A stretch of 15,786 bases of DNA from Gammaproteobacteria bacterium (GTDB lineage Bacteria > Pseudomonadota > Gammaproteobacteria > Acidiferrobacterales > SZUA-150), in assembly GCA_029880755.1 (NCBI GenBank), contig JAOUNW010000035.1:1-15786 (forward strand), given 5' to 3'. The notes beneath the pieces were generated by a model. The model saw only the letters and a program-made list of their open reading frames with translations. It was not told where the DNA came from and did no database searches. The position numbers and the translations under genes are program-made. Shown piece after piece: positions 1 through 6,446 of this stretch. Positions within the stretch are counted from its first letter, which is position 1. Each line of letters opens with the position of its first letter.

Positions 1-500
1 ATCAAATTAGCCACTACTGGCGGGCCCAATACCATAATCGTGGAAAATTTGATTAACATGGAAAGAACTATCTCAATAGGGTGAAAGCGCGCACCGGTTG
101 TTACATCGTAATCGAGATCGGCATGATGTACCCTGTGTAATCGCCAAAGGGTGGGTACGGCATGCACCAGCACATGTTGCAAATAAATTACAAAATCCAT
201 CACCACTACGGAAAGAACAACGGCTATAGCCCAAGGGATCTGATAAACATTGAACAGACCCCAATTCTCCTGGGTCGCCAGAGCAGCCAAGCCGACAGCT
301 GCGACAGGGAAAACTAAGCGCAGGATAAAGCTGTTCAGAAATACCAAACCCAGGTTATTGGCCCAACGCACGACCTTTGAGACAGTAAGTGCTCGCCGGG
401 GCGCCGCGATTTCCCACAATGCCATGACAGCAAACACGCCAAGAAAAAAGCCAAGGCGAATTGCTATTTCATGGCCCATTACGAAGTCATTGATATTCAT
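1..500 (-). CDS. Fatty acid hydroxylase / sterol desaturase family membrane protein (partial, 3' end beyond the left edge)
   Basis: An open frame reads from an ATG at 500 to the left edge without a stop, giving 166 visible residues. Hydrophobic segments lie at about residues 12-30, 50-75 and 88-107. They are followed by the diiron histidine clusters of the fatty acid hydroxylase superfamily: H109-x3-H113, then LHRVHH (H122, H125, H126), then GARFHPIE (H140). The last histidine cluster expected for the family would lie beyond the edge. Members are membrane diiron enzymes that hydroxylate or desaturate lipids, sterols or carotenoids; the substrate cannot be read from this fragment. The start is supported by a GGGGAG ribosome site about 9 bases upstream. 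It is divergent from the ArsR-rhodanese gene and shares a 115-base regulatory region with it. Family assignment is firm, function is open. Confidence 0.87.
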   Translation of the reverse strand, partial: MNINDFVMGHEIAIRLGFFLGVFAVMALWEIAAPRRALTVSKVVRWANNLGLVFLNSFILRLVFPVAAVGLAALATQENWGLFNVYQIPWAIAVVLSVVVMDFVIYLQHVLVHAVPTLWRLHRVHHADLDYDVTTGARFHPIEIVLSMLIKFSTIMVLGPPVVANL

Positions 501-527
501 TGAGCGCGCTCCCCGCTTAACCCGCCA

Positions 528-555
528 TTGCCTTGGACCGCTTGAATGCTATAAT
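528..555 (+). promoter_or_regulatory. Predicted sigma-70 promoter of the ArsR-rhodanese gene
   Basis: A consensus -10, TATAAT (550-555), is preceded by TTGCCT (528-533, 4 of 6 matches to the -35 consensus) with a 16-base spacer. Transcription would start near 562, just before the operator palindrome. A CTTGAAT half-site lies between the two boxes. Confidence 0.5.
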
Positions 556-575
556 ATTTATTATCAACTATTCAA
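548..575 (-). promoter_or_regulatory. Possible sigma-70 promoter of the hydroxylase-family gene
   Basis: On the minus strand, TTGAAT (575-570) and TATAGC (553-548) are separated by 16 bases; each matches 4 of 6 consensus positions. The -35 lies inside the operator palindrome and the -10 overlaps the -10 of the opposite promoter. This is a weak match, listed because the geometry suggests shared control. Confidence 0.3.
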
Positions 576-590
576 GTGATTACTTGAATA
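569..590. promoter_or_regulatory. Palindromic operator, probably of the ArsR-rhodanese regulator
   Basis: TATTCAAGT (569-577) and ACTTGAATA (582-590) are perfect 9-base inverted arms around GATT. A further copy of the half-site, CTTGAAT, stands at 541-547 and forms a second, wider inverted pair with 570-576. The palindrome lies just downstream of the predicted plus-strand promoter and overlaps the predicted -35 of the leftward gene, so one bound dimer could repress both. Dyads of this kind are typical of ArsR-family operators. That the neighbouring regulator binds here is inferred from position. Confidence 0.65.
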
Positions 591-615
591 TTAAGAATAG
601 GAGAGGTATCTTCCA

Positions 616-1275
616 TTGTCAAGACAGGGTTTTAAGCATCAACTCTTTGAGCAGTTTGCCCGCATAGGCAAGGCGTTAAGCAATGCTAACCGATTGGAAT
701 TATTAGAGTTTCTCGCCCAAGGCGAGCGCAGTGTGGAATCCCTGGCAAAAGCAACCAAATTAACCGTCGCCAATACCTCCCAGCACCTACAACAGCTGCG
801 GCAGGCCGGATTGGTCACGACACGAAAACAGGGGCTCCGGGTCTATTATCAGCTGGCAGGTGACGAGGTCATACAACTTCTGGGCATATTACGCAATGTC
901 GCTGAGGGCCACCTCGCTGAGGTTGAGCGGTTAGTAAGCACTTACCTTACTGTTAAAGACAAACTGGAACCCATACCGGCACAGGAATTGTTGGAACGTG
1001 CGCGCAACGGAATGGTGACGGTGCTCGATGTGCGCCCGGAAGAGGAATATTCTGCCGGACACGTGCCCGGCGCCATCAACGTGCCGCTGGCCCAACTTGA
1101 AAAACAGCTGGATCGTTTTGGTGACGGCAAAGAAATCGTTGCTTATTGCCGGGGCCCGCACTGCATCCTGGCATTTGAAGCTGTAGCAAAACTCCGCAGC
1201 CACGGAATTAAGGCCAGAAGACTTGAAAATGGCTACCCCGAGTGGAAGGCCATGGGCCTTCCTACCGAGCAATGA
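616..1275 (+). CDS. ArsR-family winged-helix regulator fused to a rhodanese domain
   Basis: The 219-residue protein has two parts. Residues about 8-90 form an ArsR/SmtB winged helix, with the recognition helix near TVANTSQHLQQL and the wing near KQGLRVYYQL. Residues about 118-217 form a rhodanese domain with LDVRPEEEYSAGHVPGAINVP and an active-site loop CRGPHC carrying the predicted persulfide-accepting C178 and also C183. These two are the only cysteines, so the HTH half lacks the cysteine pair used by BigR/SqrR-type sulfide sensors. The fusion architecture is a known one and is thought to couple sulfane-sulfur or thiol state to repression; the ligand here is unproven. The start is TTG at 616, chosen because AGGAGAGG (599-606) sits 9 bases upstream and no ATG is available near the N-terminus. 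It probably regulates itself and the divergent hydroxylase gene through the operator at 569-590. Confidence 0.9.
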   Translation: MSRQGFKHQLFEQFARIGKALSNANRLELLEFLAQGERSVESLAKATKLTVANTSQHLQQLRQAGLVTTRKQGLRVYYQLAGDEVIQLLGILRNVAEGHLAEVERLVSTYLTVKDKLEPIPAQELLERARNGMVTVLDVRPEEEYSAGHVPGAINVPLAQLEKQLDRFGDGKEIVAYCRGPHCILAFEAVAKLRSHGIKARRLENGYPEWKAMGLPTEQ

Positions 1276-1309
1276 CATAAGCCGTACAATATAAGTCTCC
1301 AGTTATACT

Positions 1310-1783
1310 CTATATAAGCTCAATCACCCACTTGCTTACCAGTCCGGTAGCATCGGCACACTGGTGTTTTCTTGCCTTTTCAAATTCGGAATACTGTGCC
1401 GGATCCCACATGTTATAGGTTCTGCCTGTAAACTGTCGCTGAAGCTCTTGGCAGGTTACTCCGCCAAAGCGTTTTTGAAACCTGTCAACGAGCTCTTTAC
1501 CAAACTTGAAGTTATTAATAAATTTTCCTTTTTCAAGCTTACTTCTATCTCGCCCACGTTTACAGCTAAGCGCCAGTAAACCACCAGTTAGTGCGCCGCA
1601 GGTACCCAGTCCTACCAGCCCGCCGCCGCCAGACAATCCATGACTGGCTTTAATGGTCTCATCTGTTACATAGCCTATAGTTTCTTTAATTGTGGCTAAA
1701 ACACATTGCGGGCAACATCCATACTGCAATTCATAATCAAATGCCTTTTTATAGGCAACTTCCGCAAGCAACAATTTATCCAT
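1310..1783 (-). CDS. C_GCAxxG_C_C family putative redox protein
   Basis: This 157-residue protein is rich in cysteine: C23, C24 and C27 near the N-terminus, C62 in GTCGALTGG (residues 60-68), C74, C111 and C142. The central CGALTGG followed by spaced single cysteines is the signature of the C_GCAxxG_C_C family. Its members are small proteins thought to bind a metal or cofactor or do thiol redox chemistry; no reaction is established. There is no signal peptide, so it is probably cytoplasmic. The ATG at 1783 has an AGAGG ribosome site. A predicted promoter, an inverted repeat and an FNR-like box lie upstream, suggesting its own anaerobically controlled transcript. It is convergent with the ArsR-rhodanese gene, with 34 bases between them and no clear terminator. 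Confidence 0.8.
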   Translation of the reverse strand: MDKLLLAEVAYKKAFDYELQYGCCPQCVLATIKETIGYVTDETIKASHGLSGGGGLVGLGTCGALTGGLLALSCKRGRDRSKLEKGKFINNFKFGKELVDRFQKRFGGVTCQELQRQFTGRTYNMWDPAQYSEFEKARKHQCADATGLVSKWVIELI

Positions 1784-1826
1784 AATACACCTCTGCCCTT
1801 AGCATTCACGAACTTCTGACATACCA

Positions 1827-1854
1827 ATTATGATTGGTTCCTAGCCTAGGTCAC
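1827..1854 (-). promoter_or_regulatory. Predicted promoter of the C_GCAxxG_C_C gene, with a palindrome over the -10
   Basis: On the minus strand GTGACC (1854-1849, 4 of 6) and CATAAT (1832-1827, 5 of 6) are spaced by 16 bases. The -10 lies inside an inverted repeat, ACCAAT-N4-ATTGGT (1823-1838), a plausible operator. The start point would be near 1820, some 37 bases before the ATG. Confidence 0.4.
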
Positions 1855-1870
1855 AGGAGGCTTATTGAAA

Positions 1871-1884
1871 ATGATATAGATCAA
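1871..1884. promoter_or_regulatory. FNR/ANR-like box
   Basis: Read on the minus strand the site is TTGAT-CTAT-ATCAT, matching 9 of the 10 fixed bases of the FNR consensus TTGAT-N4-ATCAA. Its centre is about 57 bases upstream of the predicted start point of the leftward redox gene, near the -61.5 position typical of class I activation. It also lies just inside the intergenic space after the TauE/SafE stop codon. Only a binding test would settle it. Confidence 0.45.
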
Positions 1885-1894
1885 TACGGGCTTG

Positions 1895-2656
1895 TTACAG
1901 AAAAAACATTTTTCTCGATAGAAGTATTACCGCAATAACAATGATTGCTCCCAGGATCTGTTGCATGGCGGCAGGGGAAAATCTTGAGGAACCCATAAAA
2001 GAGCCGATAAACCCGCCCGACAACACAGCAATAATCAATGGAATGATTTCTGTTAGATCAATGGGATTATGCTGGATACGCGCTGCAAGCCCTGATAAGG
2101 AATTTACCCAAACAAATATAGCACCACAAGCAGCAGCTTCTTTTTCGGTACCGAGCCCAAGTATAATGATGAGAGGTACGAGATAAATTCCCCCACCAAT
2201 ACCAACAATGCCGGCCACAAGACCCAAGACAGAACCTACTAACAATGCAACCGATATCTTCTGACTCTGGGTTAAATCGAGTCGCAGCGATACACTTTTC
2301 CAGAAATAGATTCGAAGGATAACGATTACCAGTGATAATAACAGTAACCACTGAAATATTTCTACTCCTACTTTCAGTAACCCCCCCACGTATGCCATAG
2401 GAATGGATGAAACAAAAAATGGCAGTATTAATCGTAATCTTCCGTGTCTTTTTCGCAGAAAATTAAAGCTGCCAATGGTTGTGACAAGTAAATTTAACGT
2501 GAGGGAAATAACCGGAACAACAAGATAATTGATACCAAATATTGTCATTAACGCGACATAAGATGATCCACCACCCAAGCCAACAGATGAATAAGCCAAT
2601 GCCACAATAAAAAATAGCACTGCCAGAATATCAAAGGATATTGCGAGATCTTCCAT
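1895..2656 (-). CDS. TauE/SafE (TSUP) family membrane transporter
   Basis: This 253-residue protein is almost entirely hydrophobic, with about eight membrane segments in two repeated halves. Each half carries a glycine-rich motif typical of the family: SVGLGGGSSYVAL near residue 25 and GIVGIGGGIYLVPL near residue 150. TSUP proteins in the inner membrane are linked to export or uptake of sulfite, sulfoacetate, thiosulfate or other small organosulfur anions; the cargo cannot be decided from sequence. The length is normal. The ATG at 2656 has no good ribosome site, so the start is less certain. It follows the terminator of the upstream lipoprotein gene and precedes the redox gene by 111 bases. 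Nearness to a rhodanese-type regulator fits, but does not prove, a sulfur role. Confidence 0.88.
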   Translation of the reverse strand: MEDLAISFDILAVLFFIVALAYSSVGLGGGSSYVALMTIFGINYLVVPVISLTLNLLVTTIGSFNFLRKRHGRLRLILPFFVSSIPMAYVGGLLKVGVEIFQWLLLLSLVIVILRIYFWKSVSLRLDLTQSQKISVALLVGSVLGLVAGIVGIGGGIYLVPLIIILGLGTEKEAAACGAIFVWVNSLSGLAARIQHNPIDLTEIIPLIIAVLSGGFIGSFMGSSRFSPAAMQQILGAIIVIAVILLSRKMFFL

Positions 2657-2677
2657 TTAGTTCAGGTTATCTTATAA

Positions 2678-2722
2678 AACAAAAAAGCCCCGGTATTGTA
2701 GCATCCGAGGCTTTGTTTTTTA
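2678..2722 (-). terminator. Rho-independent terminator of the lipoprotein gene
   Basis: On the minus strand GCCTCGG (2711-2705) pairs with CCGGGGC (2693-2687), with one U-G wobble. A run of six T follows at 2686-2681, then more A/T. Flanking A and T runs extend the stem. It works best leftward, ending the lipoprotein gene; the opposite reading has a C-A mismatch. Confidence 0.8.
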
Positions 2723-2754
2723 ATTATTGGAAATAAACGACAGATCGATATTGG

Positions 2755-3222
2755 CTACTGACAGACCTCGGCATTTAACAGTGATGGAACCGGCTCGAGA
2801 GAGGGCTTACCCAGGGTGTCAATACCATGACGTCGAGGCGCAACATTGCAACCGGCAGCATCGGCCTCGTAATCCATCTGATACACGGAGCCTGCCATAG
2901 GAATAAAACTGATACGTATGGAGCATCGTAGGCGACGATTGTCATGGAGATACACGCCCTGAAACTGTGTCGACATGCGTCGGCCAAAAGGAACACCTAC
3001 TTCTACAGAACTACCGGCACTGGTCATCACCGGTGGCCTGTTTTTTATTAACTCATTACAGCTTTCTCCCTCATACACCTTGACCTGTAAGGTCTCTATT
3101 AACATTCCACCTTTTACACCAACCTTGACTTTCACTTCATTGGCTGGTGTTGTCGGCCCGCTTGCGCAACCGGAAATCATCATTCCAAAAATTAAAAAGA
3201 TACTCAGATATTTTAAAGGCAT
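2755..3222 (-). CDS. Unrecognised small lipoprotein with four further cysteines
   Basis: This predicted envelope lipoprotein has 155 residues from the ATG at 3222. A basic N-terminus and hydrophobic stretch end in the lipobox ISGC, placing the lipidated cysteine at C19; the following residues (ASGPT) do not suggest inner-membrane retention by an Asp+2 rule. The mature part has C55, C100, C125 and C154, enough for two disulfides, and appears beta-rich with no domain I recognise. A longer reading from 3261 exists, but GGGGAG sits 10 bases before 3222 and a good promoter overlaps the longer start, so 3222 is preferred. It is flanked by its own promoter and terminator and is probably monocistronic. 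Function unknown. Confidence 0.8.
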   Translation of the reverse strand: MPLKYLSIFLIFGMMISGCASGPTTPANEVKVKVGVKGGMLIETLQVKVYEGESCNELIKNRPPVMTSAGSSVEVGVPFGRRMSTQFQGVYLHDNRRLRCSIRISFIPMAGSVYQMDYEADAAGCNVAPRRHGIDTLGKPSLEPVPSLLNAEVCQ

Positions 3223-3243
3223 CTCGGTTCTCCCCGTGACAAT

Positions 3244-3272
3244 ACTATATACATAGCTCACTCACCCGTAAA
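3244..3272 (-). promoter_or_regulatory. Predicted sigma-70 promoter of the lipoprotein gene
   Basis: On the minus strand TTTACG (3272-3267, 4 of 6) and TATAGT (3249-3244, 5 of 6) stand exactly 17 bases apart. Transcription would begin near 3237, which excludes the in-frame start at 3261 and supports the ATG at 3222. Confidence 0.6.
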
Positions 3273-3313
3273 ATCAAATACTGGCTGATCCACCCCCCCA
3301 ATACTGAAAAAAC

Positions 3314-4999
3314 TTAGCGCGTCAAGGCTGCGCCCTCGCCCCGTGGATCACTGGCCGATTCAAATTTGCGGTCTTTCTTTCGCAGCATAACAACCTGCAT
3401 ATTGCCATAACCATCATGGACCTGTAGATCATGCCCCAATTTTTCCAAATACCTGATATCCGCATCGGAAAACGCTCCCGCCTCGTAAAAGACCTGATCC
3501 GGCATATATTGATGGTGAAAACGTGGCAAGGCTACCCATTCCCCCGGTCCGCCCCGCTTGTCCGCCACTTCCAGTGCCGCCAGCAACACCATGGTAATTA
3601 TCCGGCTACCACCTGGTGTTCCCATCACAACAATACTATCAGGCGTTTCCAGAAATGTTGGTGTCATACTGGAGAGTGGCCGCTTCCCAGGTTCAATAGC
3701 ATTTGCTTCATTGCCGATAAGACCATAGACGTTAGCCACACCCGGCTTTATCGAAAAATCATCCATCTCGTTGTTTAACACAACACCCGTACCCGGAGGC
3801 ATAAATCCTGATCCAAAAGGATAATTTATGCTTAAGGTTGCGGCGACCCGGTTTCCTTCGCTGTCAATTACCGAAAAATGACTGGTGTCAATGCCTTGGG
3901 CACCCGTAACCCGGGCCGGCAATGTTTCGCTAGATAATGCCCGGTTCAGGTTAATAATCTTTCGTAACCGGTCTGCATGAGCGAGAGATAGTAACTTGAC
4001 GGTATCAACACTGACGAAATCTGGATCGCCAAGATAACTGGCGCGATCATGATAAGCGAGACGCATGGCTTCAATAATCAAATGAGCGCGCTGATAAGAA
4101 GTCAGGGTGGACAATTCAAAACCACTTAATATATTGAACATCTCCATCAATACCAATCCGCCCGAAGATGGCAGAGCGGCAGCGGTAATTTTCAGATTGC
4201 GATAACTTCCAGTAACCGGCTGACGCTCAACAATTTTGTAATCCTTTAAATCCTGAAGACGCCAAATACCTCCGGCACGCCTGACACCGGATACGAGCTT
4301 CCTGGCGACCTCTCCATCGTAGAAGCCTTTATGACCATTTCTCGACAGCAACTTTAAGGTTTGGGCTAAATCTTTTTGACGGATCACCGCCCCTGTGTCC
4401 GGGACCTCACCATTAATTAAAAACACCTTGGCCGCCTCGGGAAACTGTTGCAATACCGCCTGCCGGAGCATGGTCATTTTCTGATATCGGGGGCTCACCT
4501 TAAACCCGTTCTCGGCATAACGAATTGCCGGCGCAAGCGTTACTGATAGCGGCAGTCTTCCATAGCGCTGCGCAATATGTACTAGCGCTGCTGGTTCTCC
4601 TGGGATAGCAGCCGCCAATGGGCCATTCAGGGAGGCATGGGCGATGGGTTCGCCCTGTTTATTTAAATACATACTCTTTGTCGACCTGGCTGGCGCAGTT
4701 TCACGACCGTCCACCATCACCTCAAAACCATCTTTTGCCCGGTGTAACAACCAGAATCCCCCACCACCCAGACCGGACCCCGAAGGCTCTACAACTGCCA
4801 ATGCTGCGGAAATCGCTACCGCTGCGTCAAAGGCATTGCCCCCCTTTTGTAACACCTCATAACCTGCCTGTGTTGCCAAAGGATGAGCGGAGGCGATACC
4901 CGCTTTCGGCAGTTCCTGTTCGGCCGAAAGCGCGGGTGCTCCAGCTATTAGACTGGAAATACAAAAAAGACACAGGATCAGGTTGCTTAATTGTCTCAT
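3314..4999 (-). CDS. ggt: Gamma-glutamyltransferase, periplasmic
   Basis: This is a full-length 561-residue Ntn-hydrolase of the gamma-glutamyltranspeptidase family, which cleaves glutathione and other gamma-glutamyl compounds or transfers the glutamyl group. An N-terminal signal peptide ends near ALSA (residue 26). Family landmarks are present: GGNAFDAAVA (53-62), GSGLGGGGFW (74-83), the substrate-binding arginine in DGRETAP (R99), the self-cleavage site before T372 in DTSHFSVID, RPLSSMTPT (440-448) and the oxyanion glycines in GTPGGSRI (460-467). T372 would be both the processing residue and the nucleophile. The enzyme should mature into large and small subunits in the periplasm and supply cysteinylglycine and glutamate from glutathione. 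No Shine-Dalgarno sequence is visible before the ATG at 4999, which stands 22 bases after the ferredoxin terminator. Confidence 0.96.
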   Translation of the reverse strand: MRQLSNLILCLFCISSLIAGAPALSAEQELPKAGIASAHPLATQAGYEVLQKGGNAFDAAVAISAALAVVEPSGSGLGGGGFWLLHRAKDGFEVMVDGRETAPARSTKSMYLNKQGEPIAHASLNGPLAAAIPGEPAALVHIAQRYGRLPLSVTLAPAIRYAENGFKVSPRYQKMTMLRQAVLQQFPEAAKVFLINGEVPDTGAVIRQKDLAQTLKLLSRNGHKGFYDGEVARKLVSGVRRAGGIWRLQDLKDYKIVERQPVTGSYRNLKITAAALPSSGGLVLMEMFNILSGFELSTLTSYQRAHLIIEAMRLAYHDRASYLGDPDFVSVDTVKLLSLAHADRLRKIINLNRALSSETLPARVTGAQGIDTSHFSVIDSEGNRVAATLSINYPFGSGFMPPGTGVVLNNEMDDFSIKPGVANVYGLIGNEANAIEPGKRPLSSMTPTFLETPDSIVVMGTPGGSRIITMVLLAALEVADKRGGPGEWVALPRFHHQYMPDQVFYEAGAFSDADIRYLEKLGHDLQVHDGYGNMQVVMLRKKDRKFESASDPRGEGAALTR

Positions 5000-5014
5000 T
5001 TTTATTTATGTAAA

Positions 5015-5039
5015 ATAAAAAAGGTGGCCTAGGCCACCT
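5015..5039 (-). terminator. Terminator after the ferredoxin gene (perfect palindrome)
   Basis: AGGTGGCCTAGGCCACCT (5022-5039) is an 18-base perfect palindrome. On the minus strand it forms a strong hairpin followed by a T-rich tract (from 5021 downward, TTTTTTATTTT including the last stem base). It ends the M16-rsmD-coaD-ferredoxin operon and separates it from ggt. A plus-strand T run is lacking, so it is one-directional. Confidence 0.85.
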
Positions 5040-5059
5040 GGGTTCCAAACCGGAAAATA

Positions 5060-5314
5060 TTATGCCGATTCATTGATGAGTTTTTCGTACTTAGCCTGGA
5101 GCTCTTCTTTGGTTTCCTCCCGGTTCGGATCGGGAATGATACAATCCACAGGACAGACGTCCACACACTGGGATGTCTCATAGTGGCCGACACACTCCGT
5201 GCAGAGATTGGGGTCAATAACATAGATCTCTTCACCTTGCGAGATGGCTCCATTAGGGCATTCAGGTTCACAGACATCGCAATTGATGCATTCATCGGTA
5301 ATAGTTAACGCCAT
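5060..5314 (-). CDS. fdx: Allochromatium-type 2[4Fe-4S] ferredoxin
   Basis: This 84-residue electron carrier has two cluster motifs. The first is C9-x2-C12-x2-C15-x3-C19-P. The second is C38-x2-C41-x8-C50-x3-C54-P, with the extra loop between C41 and C50 that marks the Allochromatium vinosum type. An additional C58 is also typical of that type. The C-terminal helix (EETKEELQAKYEKLIN) is characteristic too. These ferredoxins have unusually low and unequal cluster potentials; physiological partners vary. An AAGG ribosome site precedes the ATG at 5314. It is last in the operon with coaD, a placement often seen in Gammaproteobacteria. Confidence 0.96.
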   Translation of the reverse strand: MALTITDECINCDVCEPECPNGAISQGEEIYVIDPNLCTECVGHYETSQCVDVCPVDCIIPDPNREETKEELQAKYEKLINESA

Positions 5315-5354
5315 GCAAATACCTTATTAAAACTCTGGGAAGAATTACGATATA

Positions 5355-5834
5355 TTAGCCTATTTTTTCTGCCAGCGCAGCGACAACACGAGAGTCCACA
5401 AATTCTCTAACGTCTCCCCCCAGCAGTGCAATCTCCTTGACCAGCGAGGCAGAGATAAAAGTGTCCCGCTCCGAAGGTGTCATAAAAACAGTTTCGATAT
5501 CCTCAGCCAAGCGGCGATTCATACCTGCCATCTGAAATTCGTATTCAAAATCGGACACCGCGCGTAACCCACGCAAAATGACCTGGGCACCATGCTCCCG
5601 AACGCAATCCACCAGCAAATTATTAAACCCTGTGACCTTTACGCCTTTGACATCTGCGAGCACCTCCCTGGCCATATTGACACGCTCCTCTAAAGAGAAT
5701 AGCGGTTTTTTTTCGGGGTTGGCGGCAACAGCCACGACTACACCGCTAAACAGGCGGCAGGCCCGGCGCACCAGATCAGAATGGCCGTTGGTTATCGGAT
5801 CAAAAGTACCCGGATAAAGCACCACAGTTGTCAT
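5355..5834 (-). CDS. coaD: Phosphopantetheine adenylyltransferase (CoA biosynthesis)
   Basis: This 159-residue cytoplasmic enzyme transfers AMP from ATP to 4'-phosphopantetheine, the fourth step of coenzyme A synthesis. The nucleotidyltransferase signature is intact: YPGTFDPITNGH (7-18) with the T/HxGH element TNGH, RGLRAVSDFEYEFQMAGMNR (88-107) and the second phosphate-binding motif ISASLVKEIA (127-136). Length matches the family. The ATG at 5834 has an AGGG ribosome site. It lies 15 bases after rsmD and 40 bases before the ferredoxin, in one operon; rsmD-coaD adjacency is widespread. Confidence 0.97.
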   Translation of the reverse strand: MTTVVLYPGTFDPITNGHSDLVRRACRLFSGVVVAVAANPEKKPLFSLEERVNMAREVLADVKGVKVTGFNNLLVDCVREHGAQVILRGLRAVSDFEYEFQMAGMNRRLAEDIETVFMTPSERDTFISASLVKEIALLGGDVREFVDSRVVAALAEKIG

Positions 5835-5849
5835 AATTAAAACCCTGAA

Positions 5850-6446
5850 CTAAATTTTTCTTGCAAGATGATACCCTACCTGACCGGCAACTTTACTGCG
5901 AATCAGCTCCCAGTCATCAGGTATGGGTAGCTGGTCCAAATGACCGGGAGCCTCAATATAAATCAATGAGCCTGGCTTTAACCATCCCCTCTCATTCAAT
6001 AAAAGCGCGCACTTGGCAATCAAATCACTCTTGAATGGTGGATCAAGAAATACAATATCAAAAGGCCTGGCTGGTCCCAACAAATAATCCACCACATTAG
6101 TCTGAATCACTTCCGCGTCCTGAGCATCCAGGCGCATCACATTACTTCGCAGCATTTTTACGGCTTCGGGGGCCTGCTCCACCATTACTGCTGAGTTCGC
6201 CCCTTGAGATAGTGCTTCCAGACATAGGCTTCCTGTTCCCGCCGTCACGTCGAGACACCTGGCGCCTGGCAACCAGGGTCGCAACCAATTAAAAATGGTC
6301 TCCCTGATCCGGTTGGGCGTCGGCCGCAAGCCGTCATGGATAACTACGGGCAGCTTCCTGTTCCGCCACTTTCCACCGATAATGCGAATGAACCCCGGGT
6401 AGCGCCCGACCCCGAGTTTGCTTTCGTTTTTTTTATTTACGGCCAT
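5850..6446 (-). CDS. rsmD: 16S rRNA (guanine966-N2)-methyltransferase
   Basis: This SAM-dependent enzyme methylates G966 of 16S rRNA during 30S assembly. From the ATG at 6446 it has 198 residues. An N-terminal RNA-contact segment, RIIGGKWRNRKLP (21-33), is followed by RPTPNRIRETIFNWL (41-55), SAM motif I LDVTAGTGSLCLEAL (65-79) and the catalytic motif DIVFLDPPF (130-138). Motif I reads DVTAGTG where many relatives have DLFAGSG, a tolerable variation. In-frame TTG (6452) and GTG (6449) starts would add only two residues or one. All three start sites overlap the end of the upstream peptidase gene (14 bases for the ATG), and no strong ribosome site is visible, so translation is probably coupled. 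Confidence 0.95.
   Translation of the reverse strand: MAVNKKNESKLGVGRYPGFIRIIGGKWRNRKLPVVIHDGLRPTPNRIRETIFNWLRPWLPGARCLDVTAGTGSLCLEALSQGANSAVMVEQAPEAVKMLRSNVMRLDAQDAEVIQTNVVDYLLGPARPFDIVFLDPPFKSDLIAKCALLLNERGWLKPGSLIYIEAPGHLDQLPIPDDWELIRSKVAGQVGYHLARKI

Noticed and set aside
250..579. Plus-strand frame of 109 codons
   Set aside because: It runs antisense to the hydroxylase gene, whose histidine motifs prove the minus frame, and it reads into the operator region. Its composition is unlike a real protein.
931..1278. Minus-strand frames opposite the rhodanese domain
   Set aside because: The plus-strand frame carries an unmistakable rhodanese domain; these are shadows without ribosome sites.
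1840..1850. CCTAGCCTAGG as a separate palindromic site
   Set aside because: It is short and sits between the predicted -35 and -10 spacer without other support; probably chance.
3223..3261. Longer N-terminus for the lipoprotein from 3261
   Set aside because: It would begin upstream of the predicted transcript start and before the good ribosome site; the shorter form gives a standard lipoprotein signal.
4618..5013. Plus-strand frames opposite ggt
   Set aside because: They are shadows of the strongly conserved gamma-glutamyltransferase coding sequence.
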